Positions 9,143 through 18,533 of a DNA stretch of 64,000 nt are shown piece after piece (the first letter of the stretch is position 1; each line of letters opens with the position of its first letter). The translations under genes and the position numbers were made by a program. The DNA lies in contig CANKXO010000001.1 of NCBI GenBank assembly GCA_947487765.1, positions 186,001-250,000 on the forward strand, given 5' to 3'. The notes beneath the pieces were generated by a model. The model was not told where the DNA came from, did not search any database, and worked only from the letters and a program-made list of their open reading frames with translations. The DNA is from an uncultured Pseudomonadales bacterium. GTDB lineage: Bacteria; Pseudomonadota; Gammaproteobacteria; Pseudomonadales; Cellvibrionaceae.

Positions 9143-12097
9143 ATGTTGCAACGCTCTGACACAATCAATCCAGATTCAACGAGTTTTAATCAGGCTGACT
9201 CTGCTGCAAAAATTGCCGAGCCCCAAATTTTTGATCCGAGAACAGATCTCGACCCTGAAATGGATTACGGCACGCCTGCGCCCACAAATGATCCGACGCC
9301 GATATCAGAGCTGATTACTTTAAGCATTGATGGAACCGAAGTACGTGTGCCTAAAGGGACGTCTGTGATGCGTGCAGCCACAATGGCGGGTATTAATATT
9401 CCTAAGTTGTGTGCAACTGATAGCTTAGAAGCTTTCGGTTCTTGTCGTTTGTGTCTGGTACAAATTGAAGGTCGTCGTGGTTTCCCAGCATCGTGTACAA
9501 CGCCTGCTGAAGAAGGCATGGAAGTTAAAACACAAAATGAAAAAGTCGCTAATTTACGTCGCAACGTAATGGAAATGTATATTTCTGATCACCCGCTGGA
9601 TTGTTTAACCTGTTCTGCCAATGGCGATTGTGAATTACAAGATATGGCCGGTGTGGTTGGCTTACGCAATGTGCGTTACGGTTATGACGGCAATAATCAT
9701 TTAGACGCAGAAAAAGATACATCCAATCCATATTTTACGTTTGACCCGAGCAAGTGCATTGTGTGTTCACGTTGCGTCCGTGCTTGTGAAGAGACTCAAG
9801 GTACCTTTGCATTAACTATTTCCTCTCGCGGTTTTGATTCAAAAGTATCACCGGGCCAAGATCAACCCTTTATGGATTCAGAATGTGTTTCCTGTGGTGC
9901 TTGTGTGCAGGTTTGTCCAACTGCAACGCTTTCAGAAAAATCCATTATCGATAAAGGCCAACCTGATCATTCTGTGATTACCACTTGTGCTTATTGTGGT
10001 GTGGGTTGTGCGTTTAAAGCTGATATGAAAGGCGACGAAGTGGTTCGCATGACACCGTGGAAAGGTGGTAAAGCAAACCGTGGACACTCCTGTGTTAAAG
10101 GCCGTTTCGCTTTTGGTTATGCGACACATGGTGATCGTATTACATCACCGATGATACGTGAATCTATTGACCAGCCTTGGAGAAAAGTCTCTTACGAAGA
10201 AGCATTTACCTTTGCTGCCGATCGGATTAAAGGCATTCAAAAACAATATGGCCGTAATTCAGTCGGTGGTATTACTTCATCGCGTTGTACCAACGAAGAA
10301 ACTTATCTTGTACAAAAACTAGTACGCGCAGCCTTTGGTAATAACAACGTGGATACTTGTGCACGTGTTTGTCATTCACCAACAGGTTTTGGTTTGAAAA
10401 CGACGTTTGGCGAGTCAGCCGGTACGCAAACATTTGACTCGGTTGAGAAAACCGACGTGATGATGGTGATTGGTGCCAATCCGACTGATGCTCATCCTGT
10501 ATTCGGTTCACGTATGAAAAAACGTTTGCGTGAAGGAGCCAAATTAATTGTCGTTGATCCACGTAGTATCGATTTGGTTGATGGTCCTCATGTCAAAGCA
10601 GACTACCATTTGAAATTGCGCCCCGGCACTAACGTTGCCTTTATCAATGCAATGGCTCACGTAATCGTAGATGAAGGTTTAGAAGCAAAAGAATCCATTG
10701 CGGAACGTTGTGATGTTGAAGCCTTTGAAGTTTGGAAAAAATTCATCAGTGATAAGCGTCATTCTCCAGAAGAGACCGAGCAGTATTCCGGTATTCCTGC
10801 AGCGGATATTCGCGCAGCAGCCCGCTTATATGCCACTGGTGGTAATAGTGCAATTTACTACGGACTGGGGGTGACTGAGCACAGCCAAGGTTCCAGCATG
10901 GTAATGGGTATTGCCAACCTTGCGATGTTGACCAACAACATCGGTCGCGAAGGTGTGGGTGTGAATCCATTACGTGGTCAAAATAACGTGCAGGGCTCTT
11001 GTGATATGGGTTCATTCCCTCACGAGTTGCCAGGCTATCGCCATATTTCTGGTCAGGAAGTGCGTGACCAATTCGAAAAAGCATGGGGTGTGACTCTAGA
11101 TTCTGAGCCGGGCTATCGTATTACTAACATGCTGGATGCTGCAGTTGAAGGTACTTATAAGGGTTTGTATGTTCAGGGCGAAGATATCGCTCAGTCTGAT
11201 CCGAATACGCATCATGTTGAAGAAGCCTTACGCAATATGGAATGCTTAATTGTTCAGGATATCTTCCTCAACGAAACCGCTAAATTTGCTCATGTATTTT
11301 TACCGGGTTCAAGCTTCCTAGAAAAAGATGGCACATTCACTAATGCAGAGCGTCGTATTTCTCCTGTACGTAAAGTGATGTCACCACTGGGTGAATTGTC
11401 AGATTGGGAAGTGACACTGGGTTTATCGAAAGCCTTGGGTTACGAGATGCACTACAACCACCCATCAGAAATTATGGATGAGATCGCATCACTGACGCCA
11501 ACATTTGCCAATGTTTCTTACGATCGTTTAGATAAAGAAGGTTCGTTACAATGGCCATGTAATGATGAATCACCCAACGGTACACCCATCATGCATATTG
11601 ATGAATTTACTCGCGGTAAAGGTTACTTTGCATTAACTGAATATGTACCAACAGAAGAAAAAGTAACGAAGCGGTTCCCGATGCTATTAACAACGGGTCG
11701 TATTTTGTCTCAGTACAATGTTGGTGCACAAACACGGCGTACAGAAAATTCTTCGTGGCATGGTGAAGATGTATTAGAAATTCACCCACATGATGCAGAA
11801 GATCGAGGCATCAATAATGGCGATAAAATTTCTCTAGCTAGCCGAGCAGGGGATACTCATTTGCGCGCGTTAGTGACATCGCGTATGCAGCCCGGTGTTG
11901 TTTATACAACATTCCATCACCCTGAGAGTGGCGCGAATGTTATTACAACGGATAACTCTGATTGGGCCACAAATTGCCCTGAATACAAAGTCACTGCGGT
12001 TCAAGTCAGTAAAGTTGCAAATGCCGAAGAGTCTTCAGAATGGCAGGAAAAATTTGCTGAATTTACCAAAAAGCAAATTGCTTTTTTGGATGTGTGA
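9143..12097 (+). CDS. fdsA: NAD-dependent formate dehydrogenase alpha subunit, Mo-bis-MGD
   Basis: A 984-residue catalytic subunit. After a ~50-residue leader, residues ~50-130 form a [2Fe-2S] ferredoxin-like domain (CATDSLEAFGSCRLCLVQIE). This is followed by the His/Cys [4Fe-4S] site (DHPLDCLTCSANGDCELQD), two ferredoxin-type clusters (CIVCSRCVRACEE, CVSCGACVQVCPTATL) and the catalytic-domain cluster CAYCGVGCAF. The molybdenum ligand is the cysteine in CARVCHSPTG, next to the conserved His, so this is the Cys form, not selenocysteine. It oxidises formate to CO2. The C terminus carries the MGD-binding beta-barrel (PMLLTTGRILSQYNVGAQTR). Start ATG 9143 sits 26 bases after fdsB. Confidence 0.95.
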   Translation: MLQRSDTINPDSTSFNQADSAAKIAEPQIFDPRTDLDPEMDYGTPAPTNDPTPISELITLSIDGTEVRVPKGTSVMRAATMAGINIPKLCATDSLEAFGSCRLCLVQIEGRRGFPASCTTPAEEGMEVKTQNEKVANLRRNVMEMYISDHPLDCLTCSANGDCELQDMAGVVGLRNVRYGYDGNNHLDAEKDTSNPYFTFDPSKCIVCSRCVRACEETQGTFALTISSRGFDSKVSPGQDQPFMDSECVSCGACVQVCPTATLSEKSIIDKGQPDHSVITTCAYCGVGCAFKADMKGDEVVRMTPWKGGKANRGHSCVKGRFAFGYATHGDRITSPMIRESIDQPWRKVSYEEAFTFAADRIKGIQKQYGRNSVGGITSSRCTNEETYLVQKLVRAAFGNNNVDTCARVCHSPTGFGLKTTFGESAGTQTFDSVEKTDVMMVIGANPTDAHPVFGSRMKKRLREGAKLIVVDPRSIDLVDGPHVKADYHLKLRPGTNVAFINAMAHVIVDEGLEAKESIAERCDVEAFEVWKKFISDKRHSPEETEQYSGIPAADIRAAARLYATGGNSAIYYGLGVTEHSQGSSMVMGIANLAMLTNNIGREGVGVNPLRGQNNVQGSCDMGSFPHELPGYRHISGQEVRDQFEKAWGVTLDSEPGYRITNMLDAAVEGTYKGLYVQGEDIAQSDPNTHHVEEALRNMECLIVQDIFLNETAKFAHVFLPGSSFLEKDGTFTNAERRISPVRKVMSPLGELSDWEVTLGLSKALGYEMHYNHPSEIMDEIASLTPTFANVSYDRLDKEGSLQWPCNDESPNGTPIMHIDEFTRGKGYFALTEYVPTEEKVTKRFPMLLTTGRILSQYNVGAQTRRTENSSWHGEDVLEIHPHDAEDRGINNGDKISLASRAGDTHLRALVTSRMQPGVVYTTFHHPESGANVITTDNSDWATNCPEYKVTAVQVSKVANAEESSEWQEKFAEFTKKQIAFLDV

Positions 12098-12114
12098 TTG
12101 GTATAACCTAAGCG

Positions 12115-12975
12115 ATGAAACGAAAGTTGATAGATGATAACTCCATAGATAGTGGCACACGTACATATTCTTTGTTAGTACGTGGGCCCGATGGCTCCCA
12201 ACTGAAAGATGACAACATTGCTGAAGAAAAAGCAGTGGCAATGGTTTATAACGGTATTAGCCATGCAGTGATGATGGCAACACCATTAGACTTGGCTGAC
12301 TTCGCTTTAGGGTTTAGTTTAACGGAAGGTATTATTGAAAAACCCAGTCAGTTAAAAAGTGTTGATATTGTTCAGTCCGACTTGGGTTATGAATTGCAAA
12401 TGGATATTGCCAGCTCTGCATTTATGCAACTCAAACAACGCCGCCGTCAGCTCAGTGGTCGTTCAGGTTGTGGTATTTGTGGTTTAGAATCATTGGAGGC
12501 AGTGAAACCTGCGGTTGAAAAAATCTGCAGAGATAAAAGCACATCGGAAAATATACAATTACCCGATTACGATGCCGTTGCTAATGGCATAAAACAATTG
12601 CAGGAACAACAAGTACTGCAATCGCAATGTGGTGCTGTACATGCGTCCGCTTTTGTTGGTAATGATGGAAAGATAATACTCTTGCGAGAAGATGTTGGCC
12701 GTCATAATGCATTGGATAAATTATTAGGTGCAATAGCCTATAAAAAAATTGATAAGAATGATGGTTTTGTCGTTGTTTCCAGTCGCGCAAGTTATGAAAT
12801 GGTGTATAAAACAGCTACCCAATCTATTGGTACGTTAGTAGCAGCGTCAGCACCTACAGGTATGGCAATAGACCTTGCGTTAGAAGCGCAAATGAATTTG
12901 ATTGGTTTTGTCAGGCCGGGTCGGCAGTTAATATATTGTCAGTCGGATGCAAATGAGTTATCAGTAAATAGTTAA
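12115..12975 (+). CDS. fdhD: Formate dehydrogenase accessory sulfurtransferase FdhD
   Basis: A 286-residue protein with the FdhD signature RSGCGICGLESLEAV, whose cysteines carry the sulfur passed to the Mo cofactor of formate dehydrogenase, and the conserved GAVHASAF and REDVGRHNALDKLLG blocks. It begins 17 bases downstream of fdsA in the same orientation, so it is co-made with its target. It is needed for maturation, not for turnover. Length and motifs are normal for the family. Confidence 0.95.
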   Translation: MKRKLIDDNSIDSGTRTYSLLVRGPDGSQLKDDNIAEEKAVAMVYNGISHAVMMATPLDLADFALGFSLTEGIIEKPSQLKSVDIVQSDLGYELQMDIASSAFMQLKQRRRQLSGRSGCGICGLESLEAVKPAVEKICRDKSTSENIQLPDYDAVANGIKQLQEQQVLQSQCGAVHASAFVGNDGKIILLREDVGRHNALDKLLGAIAYKKIDKNDGFVVVSSRASYEMVYKTATQSIGTLVAASAPTGMAIDLALEAQMNLIGFVRPGRQLIYCQSDANELSVNS

Positions 12976-12988
12976 TGAGGAATATTTT

Positions 12989-13216
12989 GTGAGTACAAAT
13001 GAATTAGGCCACCTGATAAAAATGGCTAATCAAATCGCTTCTAATATTGGTGTAGGTGTGTCTGAAGAAGATGCTGTAGATCGAGTCGTTACTCATATCA
13101 GCATGTTTTGGGCACGCCCAATGCGGGAAAAAGTATGTGCCAATATTGAAACCTCTGCTGATGAGTTAAACCCTACCGCGACTAAAGCATTAAAACAGAT
13201 TCGAGCGAAGCTCTAA
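12989..13216 (+). CDS. fdsD: Formate dehydrogenase delta subunit
   Basis: A 75-residue protein matching the small FdsD family (MANQIASNIG, FWARPMREKV). GTG start at 12989 with GAGG at 12977-12980. FdsD accompanies NAD-type Mo formate dehydrogenases and is associated with the matured holoenzyme. It is the last gene of the operon and is followed 14 bases later by a strong hairpin terminator. Confidence 0.9.
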   Translation: MSTNELGHLIKMANQIASNIGVGVSEEDAVDRVVTHISMFWARPMREKVCANIETSADELNPTATKALKQIRAKL

Positions 13217-13230
13217 TAAAAACGATGTAT

Positions 13231-13270
13231 AAAATGATTATGTGGGGCGGTCCCAGCATAATCATTTTTA
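13231..13270 (+). terminator. Rho-independent terminator of the formate dehydrogenase operon
   Basis: A 12-base-pair perfect outer stem (13231-13242 with 13257-13268) extends inward with TGGG/CCCA pairing and runs into a T tract on the + strand. The arms also supply A/T runs on the minus strand. It starts 14 bases after the fdsD stop. Confidence 0.9.
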
Positions 13271-13754
13271 GTCGTTATTAATTCGATTATTAAAAATTAA
13301 AATCTGTTAATTCAACACTAACTACTTAACAGTTCTACGTATTTCCTTTCTAACAGTTAATTTCATTCCTTATTTTCTAGACCTTTGACGGCTTATGGGT
13401 TAGTTCATCTAACGCTAATAACCTTTCTTGTTTCAATTAATAGGCAAAGTATCGCAGTAGATTAATGTTTAAATAAACCTATTTTTCTAAAGAAGACTAA
13501 AATAGTGTCATATTACTGCTAGCCTGTTGGCATTAAAATTTGCGCATTATCATTCTCCATCACAAAACATTAATAAAAACTCTTTTTCTATAACAAAGAT
13601 GACTAACAAGGTTAAAACTTCTATCAATATCGCATAACTATTGCTGAATTAGGTGCCGATCAAAAATTCCTATCAGATAGTTGGCGAATACAATTCTTTC
13701 TATCTACACTCAAAGTATTCGTTTATTTATATAGCTCCAATAACAGGTGGTTTT
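13271..13754. other. 484-base AT-rich intergenic leader before the chemosensory cluster
   Basis: No credible gene: stop codons are dense and the frames lack protein character. It lies between the formate dehydrogenase terminator and the first chemosensory gene, so it should hold the promoter of that cluster; one weak candidate is listed separately. I see no repeats or stable long hairpins. Confidence 0.5.
13635..13662 (+). promoter_or_regulatory. Candidate flagellar-type (sigma-28-like) promoter
   Basis: TAAC at 13635-13638, a 16-base spacer, then GCCGATCA at 13655-13662, one base off the GCCGATAA -10 element used by FliA. The -35 match is imperfect and the spacing one base long. It lies about 93 bases upstream of the first gene of the chemosensory cluster, where such a promoter would be expected. 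Confidence 0.3.
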
Positions 13755-14036
13755 ATGGCGGCTGACGTAAAGATAGTAGATTGTGGCGATTCGTTGACGA
13801 TCTCCCATGCAACAGAATTACATCAAAAGATACTTGCAGCCTTAGAGGATTCTTCAGAAATTAAGTTGAACGCAACTGCAATTGAAAAGGTAGATACGGC
13901 AGGCTTACAGGTCATAGTGGCTTTGTCCAATGAGCTTAAAAAGATGGATGGAACAATGTTGTGGGATAAGCCTTCAGAGGCCTTGGTTCAGGCGGCAGCT
14001 ACATTGGGCCTGACTTCTCATATGGCATTCGAGTAG
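13755..14036 (+). CDS. STAS-domain protein heading the chemosensory cluster
   Basis: A 93-residue single STAS domain (MlaB/anti-sigma-antagonist type) with the loop KVDTAGLQVIVALS in place of the canonical DSSG phosphoserine loop. Thr is present at the position that could be phosphorylated. I chose ATG 13755, preceded by GGTGG at 13745, rather than a GTG 100 bases earlier whose extra residues do not look like protein. Its place directly before cheY and cheA suggests a role in the same array, as seen in other gammaproteobacterial chemosensory clusters; the exact function is unknown. Confidence 0.75.
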   Translation: MAADVKIVDCGDSLTISHATELHQKILAALEDSSEIKLNATAIEKVDTAGLQVIVALSNELKKMDGTMLWDKPSEALVQAAATLGLTSHMAFE

Positions 14037-14120
14037 CAGTATCCATAATTTATATCATTCAATTTCGATTAAACAGAATTAAATACAGTAACACCTAGAA
14101 CACACGAGTAGGAGAGAAGC

Positions 14121-14483
14121 ATGGCACAAGTACTGGTTGTAGATGATTCGGCATCTATGAGAAATATGGTAATGGCAACATTATCGTCGGCAGGTCATAA
14201 CGTGAAAGATGCAGAAAATGGCCAGGTAGCACTCGATATAGCGAAATCAGATAGCTTTGATGCAGTCATTACTGATCTCAATATGCCTGTAATGGATGGG
14301 ATTACCCTTGTTAAAGAGCTGCGTTCATTATCGAAATATACCTATACCCCTATTTTGTTATTAACCACAGAGTCGGCTGGTGACAAAAAGGCAGCGGGTA
14401 AAGATGCTGGCGCGACAGGATGGTTAGTAAAACCGTTTAATCCCGCAAAATTATTAACGACTGTTGATCGTGTTTTAGGCTAG
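14121..14483 (+). CDS. cheY: Chemotaxis response regulator CheY
   Basis: A 120-residue single receiver domain with the acidic pair in VVDDS, phospho-acceptor Asp52 (VITDLNMPVMDG), the Thr switch in LLLTTES and the Lys in WLVKPFNP. No output domain. Expected to be phosphorylated by the CheA encoded 22 bases downstream and to act on the flagellar switch or a comparable target. The strong GGAGAG ribosome site precedes the ATG. Confidence 0.92.
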   Translation: MAQVLVVDDSASMRNMVMATLSSAGHNVKDAENGQVALDIAKSDSFDAVITDLNMPVMDGITLVKELRSLSKYTYTPILLLTTESAGDKKAAGKDAGATGWLVKPFNPAKLLTTVDRVLG

Positions 14484-14505
14484 AAGCAAAATATAGGGGC
14501 ATCAT

Positions 14506-16590
14506 ATGTCGATTGATCTCGAACAATTTCATCAGGTCTTCTTTGAGGAAAGTCTGGAAAATCTTGATGTGGTAGAACAGGCTTTGGTTGAAATTAATAT
14601 CGATGCCGAGGTAGATTCTGAAGTTATCAATAGTATCTTTAGAGCTGCTCACTCAATTAAGGGTGGTAGTGGTACTTTTGGCTTTACTGAAGTAACAGAA
14701 TTTACACACCTTATGGAAACCCTTTTGGATGAGGTGCGTGACGGTGATCGAGAATTAACATCAGAGCTAGTTGATGCCTTATTAAAATCCTGTGATTGCT
14801 TAAGAGTCTGGTTTGATAGCTTACAGGCTAAACAACCTCTGGATACAGAAATCTCTAAACCATTAGTTGCCATTTACGAAGCCATGCTAAATGGTGATGG
14901 TGGAGATAGCGCTGATAAAACTGAAGATAAAGCTGTAGTTGCAGAAGATGAAGCAACATCAGAAACAAGCAAAAATCGAACGTGGTTGATTGAGTTTATC
15001 CCTGAATCCAATGTACTAATGACGGGCAATGAGCCGATTAGGTTATTCCGTCAGCTAGAGCAGATGGGTGAATTTAAAGCGACTGCAAATATAGCGTCGA
15101 TACCAGATATTAATTTGTTAACTGCGGACGAATGTTATCTTAGCTGGAGTATCGAACTCACAACAGAAAGTGATAAAGACGATATTGCAGAAGTCTTTGA
15201 GTGGGTCATCGATGAATGTAAGCTCACGATTACTGAGAAAAGTTCAGAAGCTTCTGCTACTGAAGCAAAAGCAGTAGATACCAGGGCTGAAGTAGAAGAA
15301 AAACCCGCTGAAGCAGAAACAAAAAATAAACCAGAAGCCACACCTCAGGTAAAACCAGCCGTTGCTGAAAAGAAAGCACCTGCTGCTGCACCAGCAACAT
15401 CATCTATCCGTGTCGGTATTGATAAGGTGGATAACCTTATCAATCTTGTTGGGGAGCTAGTGATTACTCAATCCATGTTGTCAGAATTAGGTAATAACTT
15501 TGATATGGATAAGATCGAACGCCTTTCTAGTGGGCTAGATCAACTTTTACAAAATACAAAAGAACTGCAAGAAAATGTTATGCGTATCCGTATGTTACCG
15601 ATTAGTTTTGCCTTTAATCGTTTCCCGCGCATGATCCGCGACCTTTCTGTAAAAATTGGAAAAAAAGTAGATTTACAAATTAATGGTGAAACGACCGAGT
15701 TAGATAAAACTGTTATGGAAAAAATCAGCGATCCTCTCGTTCACTTGGTACGCAATGCGATTGATCATGGTATTGAGTCTGCAGAAGATCGTATTGCGGC
15801 AGGCAAACCTGAAGAGGGCACGATAAAGCTAGATGCTTTTCATAAAGGCGGTAATATCGTTATAGAAATTGTAGATGATGGTAAAGGGATTGATGCCGCA
15901 GTTATTGCATCTAAAGCAGTAGAGAAAGGCGTTGTCAGCGATACTACTGGAATGACTGATCAACAGATATTTGAATTAATTTTCGAGCCAGGCTTTTCTA
16001 CGGCAGAATCAGTGAGCGATATCTCTGGTCGCGGTGTTGGTATGGATGTGGTAAGGCGGAACATTAAAGCATTGGGTGGCCGCATTGAAATTGAGTCGGA
16101 AAAAGGTAAAGGCTCAGTCTTTCGTGTACACCTGCCATTAACTCTCGCCATTCTTGATGGCCAGTTAATACGAGTCGGTAAAGAAGTCTATATTATTCCT
16201 CTGATTGCTATTGTTGAGTCACTACAAATTAAGCCTGAGTTAGTAAAAAATGTTTCAGGTAATATGAAAGTTTATCGATTGCGTGAAGATAATGTCCCTA
16301 TTATTGCCATGAATAAAGAGTTTGGTATAGAGACAGATGATGCAGGTTTAGATGACAGATTATTAGTTGTTGTTGAAGGGGATGGTTGTAAAGTTGGTCT
16401 TCTCGTCGATGACCTTCTAGCACAGCAACAAGTAGTTATTAAAAGTTTAGAAGCCAACTACAAAAGAATTAATGGAATTTCCGGTGCAACAATTCTGGGT
16501 GATGGTTCTGTTGCCATGATTATTGATATACCAGGATTAATTAATATGTCGGCCAGACGTTTGCCCACTGACGGGCAGCATGCTGCTTAG
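14506..16590 (+). CDS. cheA: Chemotaxis histidine kinase CheA
   Basis: A 694-residue CheA. Domains in order: P1/HPt with phosphorylated His49 (FRAAHSIKGGSG); a P2-like module at about 158-250 (TWLIEFIPESNVLMTGNEP); an acidic/Ala-Pro linker 250-300; P3 dimerisation (DKVDNLINLVGELVITQ); P4 kinase with N box LVRNAIDHG, G1 DDGKGID and G2 GRGVGMDVV; and a P5 CheW-like domain at the C terminus. It phosphorylates CheY and CheB in response to MCPs. Located between cheY and two cheW genes in one operon. Confidence 0.95.
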   Translation: MSIDLEQFHQVFFEESLENLDVVEQALVEINIDAEVDSEVINSIFRAAHSIKGGSGTFGFTEVTEFTHLMETLLDEVRDGDRELTSELVDALLKSCDCLRVWFDSLQAKQPLDTEISKPLVAIYEAMLNGDGGDSADKTEDKAVVAEDEATSETSKNRTWLIEFIPESNVLMTGNEPIRLFRQLEQMGEFKATANIASIPDINLLTADECYLSWSIELTTESDKDDIAEVFEWVIDECKLTITEKSSEASATEAKAVDTRAEVEEKPAEAETKNKPEATPQVKPAVAEKKAPAAAPATSSIRVGIDKVDNLINLVGELVITQSMLSELGNNFDMDKIERLSSGLDQLLQNTKELQENVMRIRMLPISFAFNRFPRMIRDLSVKIGKKVDLQINGETTELDKTVMEKISDPLVHLVRNAIDHGIESAEDRIAAGKPEEGTIKLDAFHKGGNIVIEIVDDGKGIDAAVIASKAVEKGVVSDTTGMTDQQIFELIFEPGFSTAESVSDISGRGVGMDVVRRNIKALGGRIEIESEKGKGSVFRVHLPLTLAILDGQLIRVGKEVYIIPLIAIVESLQIKPELVKNVSGNMKVYRLREDNVPIIAMNKEFGIETDDAGLDDRLLVVVEGDGCKVGLLVDDLLAQQQVVIKSLEANYKRINGISGATILGDGSVAMIIDIPGLINMSARRLPTDGQHAA

Positions 16591-16641
16591 TTTTCGATTA
16601 GTTATTATTAACTACTTATTAACCAAAAGATACTCGATCTC

Positions 16642-17157
16642 ATGAATGCACAACTTGATGTAGATAAAATTGAAAAGGTTGGTGATGAAGATATTCATAC
16701 AGAAGATAACTTTATTGCCAATGGCGAACAATATCTGACTTTTGATTTAGGGCATGAATCCTACGGGGTGAATATTCTTTCTGTTAAAGAAATCAGTGGT
16801 TGGGATGATGCTACTGTTGTTCCCAATTCTCCAGCGTATGTAAAAGGTGTTGTTAATCTTCGTGGAACAATTGTTCCCATTATTGATCTGCGCATCCGCT
16901 TTAATGTTGGTGAGCCTACCTATTTACCAACAACCGTGGTTATTATTTTGTCAGGAAAAACCGAAGTAGGGGAGCGCACCGTAGGTTTTATTGTAGATGC
17001 CGTATCTGATGTGCTTAATGTAAGAGATGAAGAGATAAATGCCGCTCCGGATTTCGATAGAACCGTACCCGTCAATTATATTCAAGGTATGGTTAATAAC
17101 GATGAGAATGTAGTTACTGTTCTCGATGTATCACAATTATTATCGATGGATGATTGA
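16642..17157 (+). CDS. cheW: Chemotaxis coupling protein CheW (copy 1)
   Basis: A 171-residue CheW-fold protein: YLTFDLGHESYGVNILSVKE, then VVNLRGTIVPIIDLR with the receptor-binding Arg, and FIVDAVSDVL. A ~25-residue N-terminal extension precedes the domain. It bridges MCP tips and CheA P5. It is followed 9 bases later by a second cheW; the two are clearly diverged, so they may couple different receptors. Confidence 0.93.
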   Translation: MNAQLDVDKIEKVGDEDIHTEDNFIANGEQYLTFDLGHESYGVNILSVKEISGWDDATVVPNSPAYVKGVVNLRGTIVPIIDLRIRFNVGEPTYLPTTVVIILSGKTEVGERTVGFIVDAVSDVLNVRDEEINAAPDFDRTVPVNYIQGMVNNDENVVTVLDVSQLLSMDD

Positions 17158-17166
17158 GGATTAATT

Positions 17167-17652
17167 ATGTCTGATCCAACAAACGAGTATTTAACGTTTA
17201 TTCTTGATAACGAAGAATTCGGCGTAAGTATCCTTGCTGTTCAGGAAATTCGGGTGTGGTCCACCGTAACTGATATGCCAAATACGCCTGACTATATTAA
17301 GGGTGTGATAAATCTGCGTGGCGTAATTGTTCCTATTGTTGATTTGCGCCAGCGGCTTAATAAATCACCAATAGAATACAATGAAAATACAGTTGTCATC
17401 GTATTGAAGCAAGCCATAGAAGATAAGTCTATTATTGTGGGTGTCGTTGTTGATGCTGTTTCTGATGTCTACAATTTTTCAAGTAAAGATATAAAAGAAT
17501 CACCTGACTTCGGCTCAGAAATTGATAATCGATTTGTTCATGGTATGGCAACAACAGATGAAAAAATTATTGTCATCCTTGATGCCGTTAAATTGCTTGA
17601 TGTTAAAGAGTTATATCAAATATCGGGTAGCTTAAATAAAATAGCTTCTTAG
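17167..17652 (+). CDS. cheW: Chemotaxis coupling protein CheW (copy 2)
   Basis: A 161-residue CheW (YLTFILDNEEFGVSILAVQE, GVINLRGVIVPIVDLRQR, VVVDAVSDVYNF). Same core motifs as the preceding copy but with different N and C termini. Tandem with copy 1 (9-base gap) and upstream of cheR. Confidence 0.93.
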   Translation: MSDPTNEYLTFILDNEEFGVSILAVQEIRVWSTVTDMPNTPDYIKGVINLRGVIVPIVDLRQRLNKSPIEYNENTVVIVLKQAIEDKSIIVGVVVDAVSDVYNFSSKDIKESPDFGSEIDNRFVHGMATTDEKIIVILDAVKLLDVKELYQISGSLNKIAS

Positions 17653-17708
17653 ATTACTGTCGTTAGAGAGCGTTTAACCACTAATTTCAAGTGTAATTGG
17701 AAAAGTTA

Positions 17709-18530
17709 ATGATAGCCAGCAGTTCTCTTAGTAATAGAGATTTCAAATTCATACAACAATTAATTTATGATGAAACCGGGATTGTTATTGCTGATCATAA
17801 AAAAGAAATGATCCAGCGAAGATTGTCTCGGCGAATGCGCGATCTTAATATCGAAGCGGTCAGTGAATATTGTAATATATTGCGTTCCGATGCTAGGGAT
17901 GAAATGGTCAGTTTTACCAATGCGGTTACGACTAATCTCACATCGTTTTTTCGAGAAGCTCATCATTTTGATTTTCTTAAAGAAGAGTTTTTCCCCAATT
18001 TTATTCAAGAAAGAAAACAGCGTCTTAGAATTTGGTCATCAGCCAGCTCTACAGGTGAAGAGCCTTATAGCCTTTCAATCACATTGTTAGAGTCAATGGG
18101 TGACAGGCTTAGACAACTAGACGCAAAGATTTTAGCAACTGATCTTGATACAGAAGTCATTAAAACAGCAAAAGCTGGCATATACAGTTACGATAGAATT
18201 AAAGATCTCTCCTCTTCATTAAAAAAAACATGGTTTGACGATATTGGTTCAGGGAAATATTCAGTAAAGCCTGAACTTAAAAAACCCCTTACTTTTAATA
18301 AATTAAACCTACTGGGTCCATGGCCTATGAAGGGTAAATTTGACGTTATTTTTTGCCGGAATGTATTAATTTATTTTGATAAGCCAACACAAGAGAAAGT
18401 AGTCGAACGATTTTATGACGTATTAGAGCCTAATGGGGTGTTGATGTTAGGCCATAGCGAGTCTGTTCTAAAAGGCAGTGATGATTTTGAGCAGCTTGGA
18501 AAAACTGTCTACCGAAAAAAGTTGAATTAG
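17709..18530 (+). CDS. cheR: Chemotaxis methyltransferase CheR
   Basis: A 273-residue protein with the N-terminal CheR helical domain (DFKFIQQLIYDETGI) and the S-adenosylmethionine domain: IWSSASSTGEEPYSLSI, then GKFDVIFCRNVLIYFD. It methylates glutamates of MCPs. I prefer ATG 17709, preceded by GGAAAAG at 17699-17705, over a TTG at 17697. The adjacent MCP ending in DDDWEEF offers the xWxxF tether that CheR proteins bind. Three bases separate it from cheD. Confidence 0.93.
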   Translation: MIASSSLSNRDFKFIQQLIYDETGIVIADHKKEMIQRRLSRRMRDLNIEAVSEYCNILRSDARDEMVSFTNAVTTNLTSFFREAHHFDFLKEEFFPNFIQERKQRLRIWSSASSTGEEPYSLSITLLESMGDRLRQLDAKILATDLDTEVIKTAKAGIYSYDRIKDLSSSLKKTWFDDIGSGKYSVKPELKKPLTFNKLNLLGPWPMKGKFDVIFCRNVLIYFDKPTQEKVVERFYDVLEPNGVLMLGHSESVLKGSDDFEQLGKTVYRKKLN

Positions 18531-18533
18531 ATT

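Noticed and set aside
10330-10400. Possible selenocysteine formate dehydrogenase
   Set aside because: The active-site codon in CARVCHSPTG is a normal Cys codon; no in-frame TGA.
13653-13754. Upstream extension of the STAS gene from GTG 13653
   Set aside because: No ribosome site, and the 34 extra residues are not part of the STAS fold; ATG 13755 has GGTGG in front.
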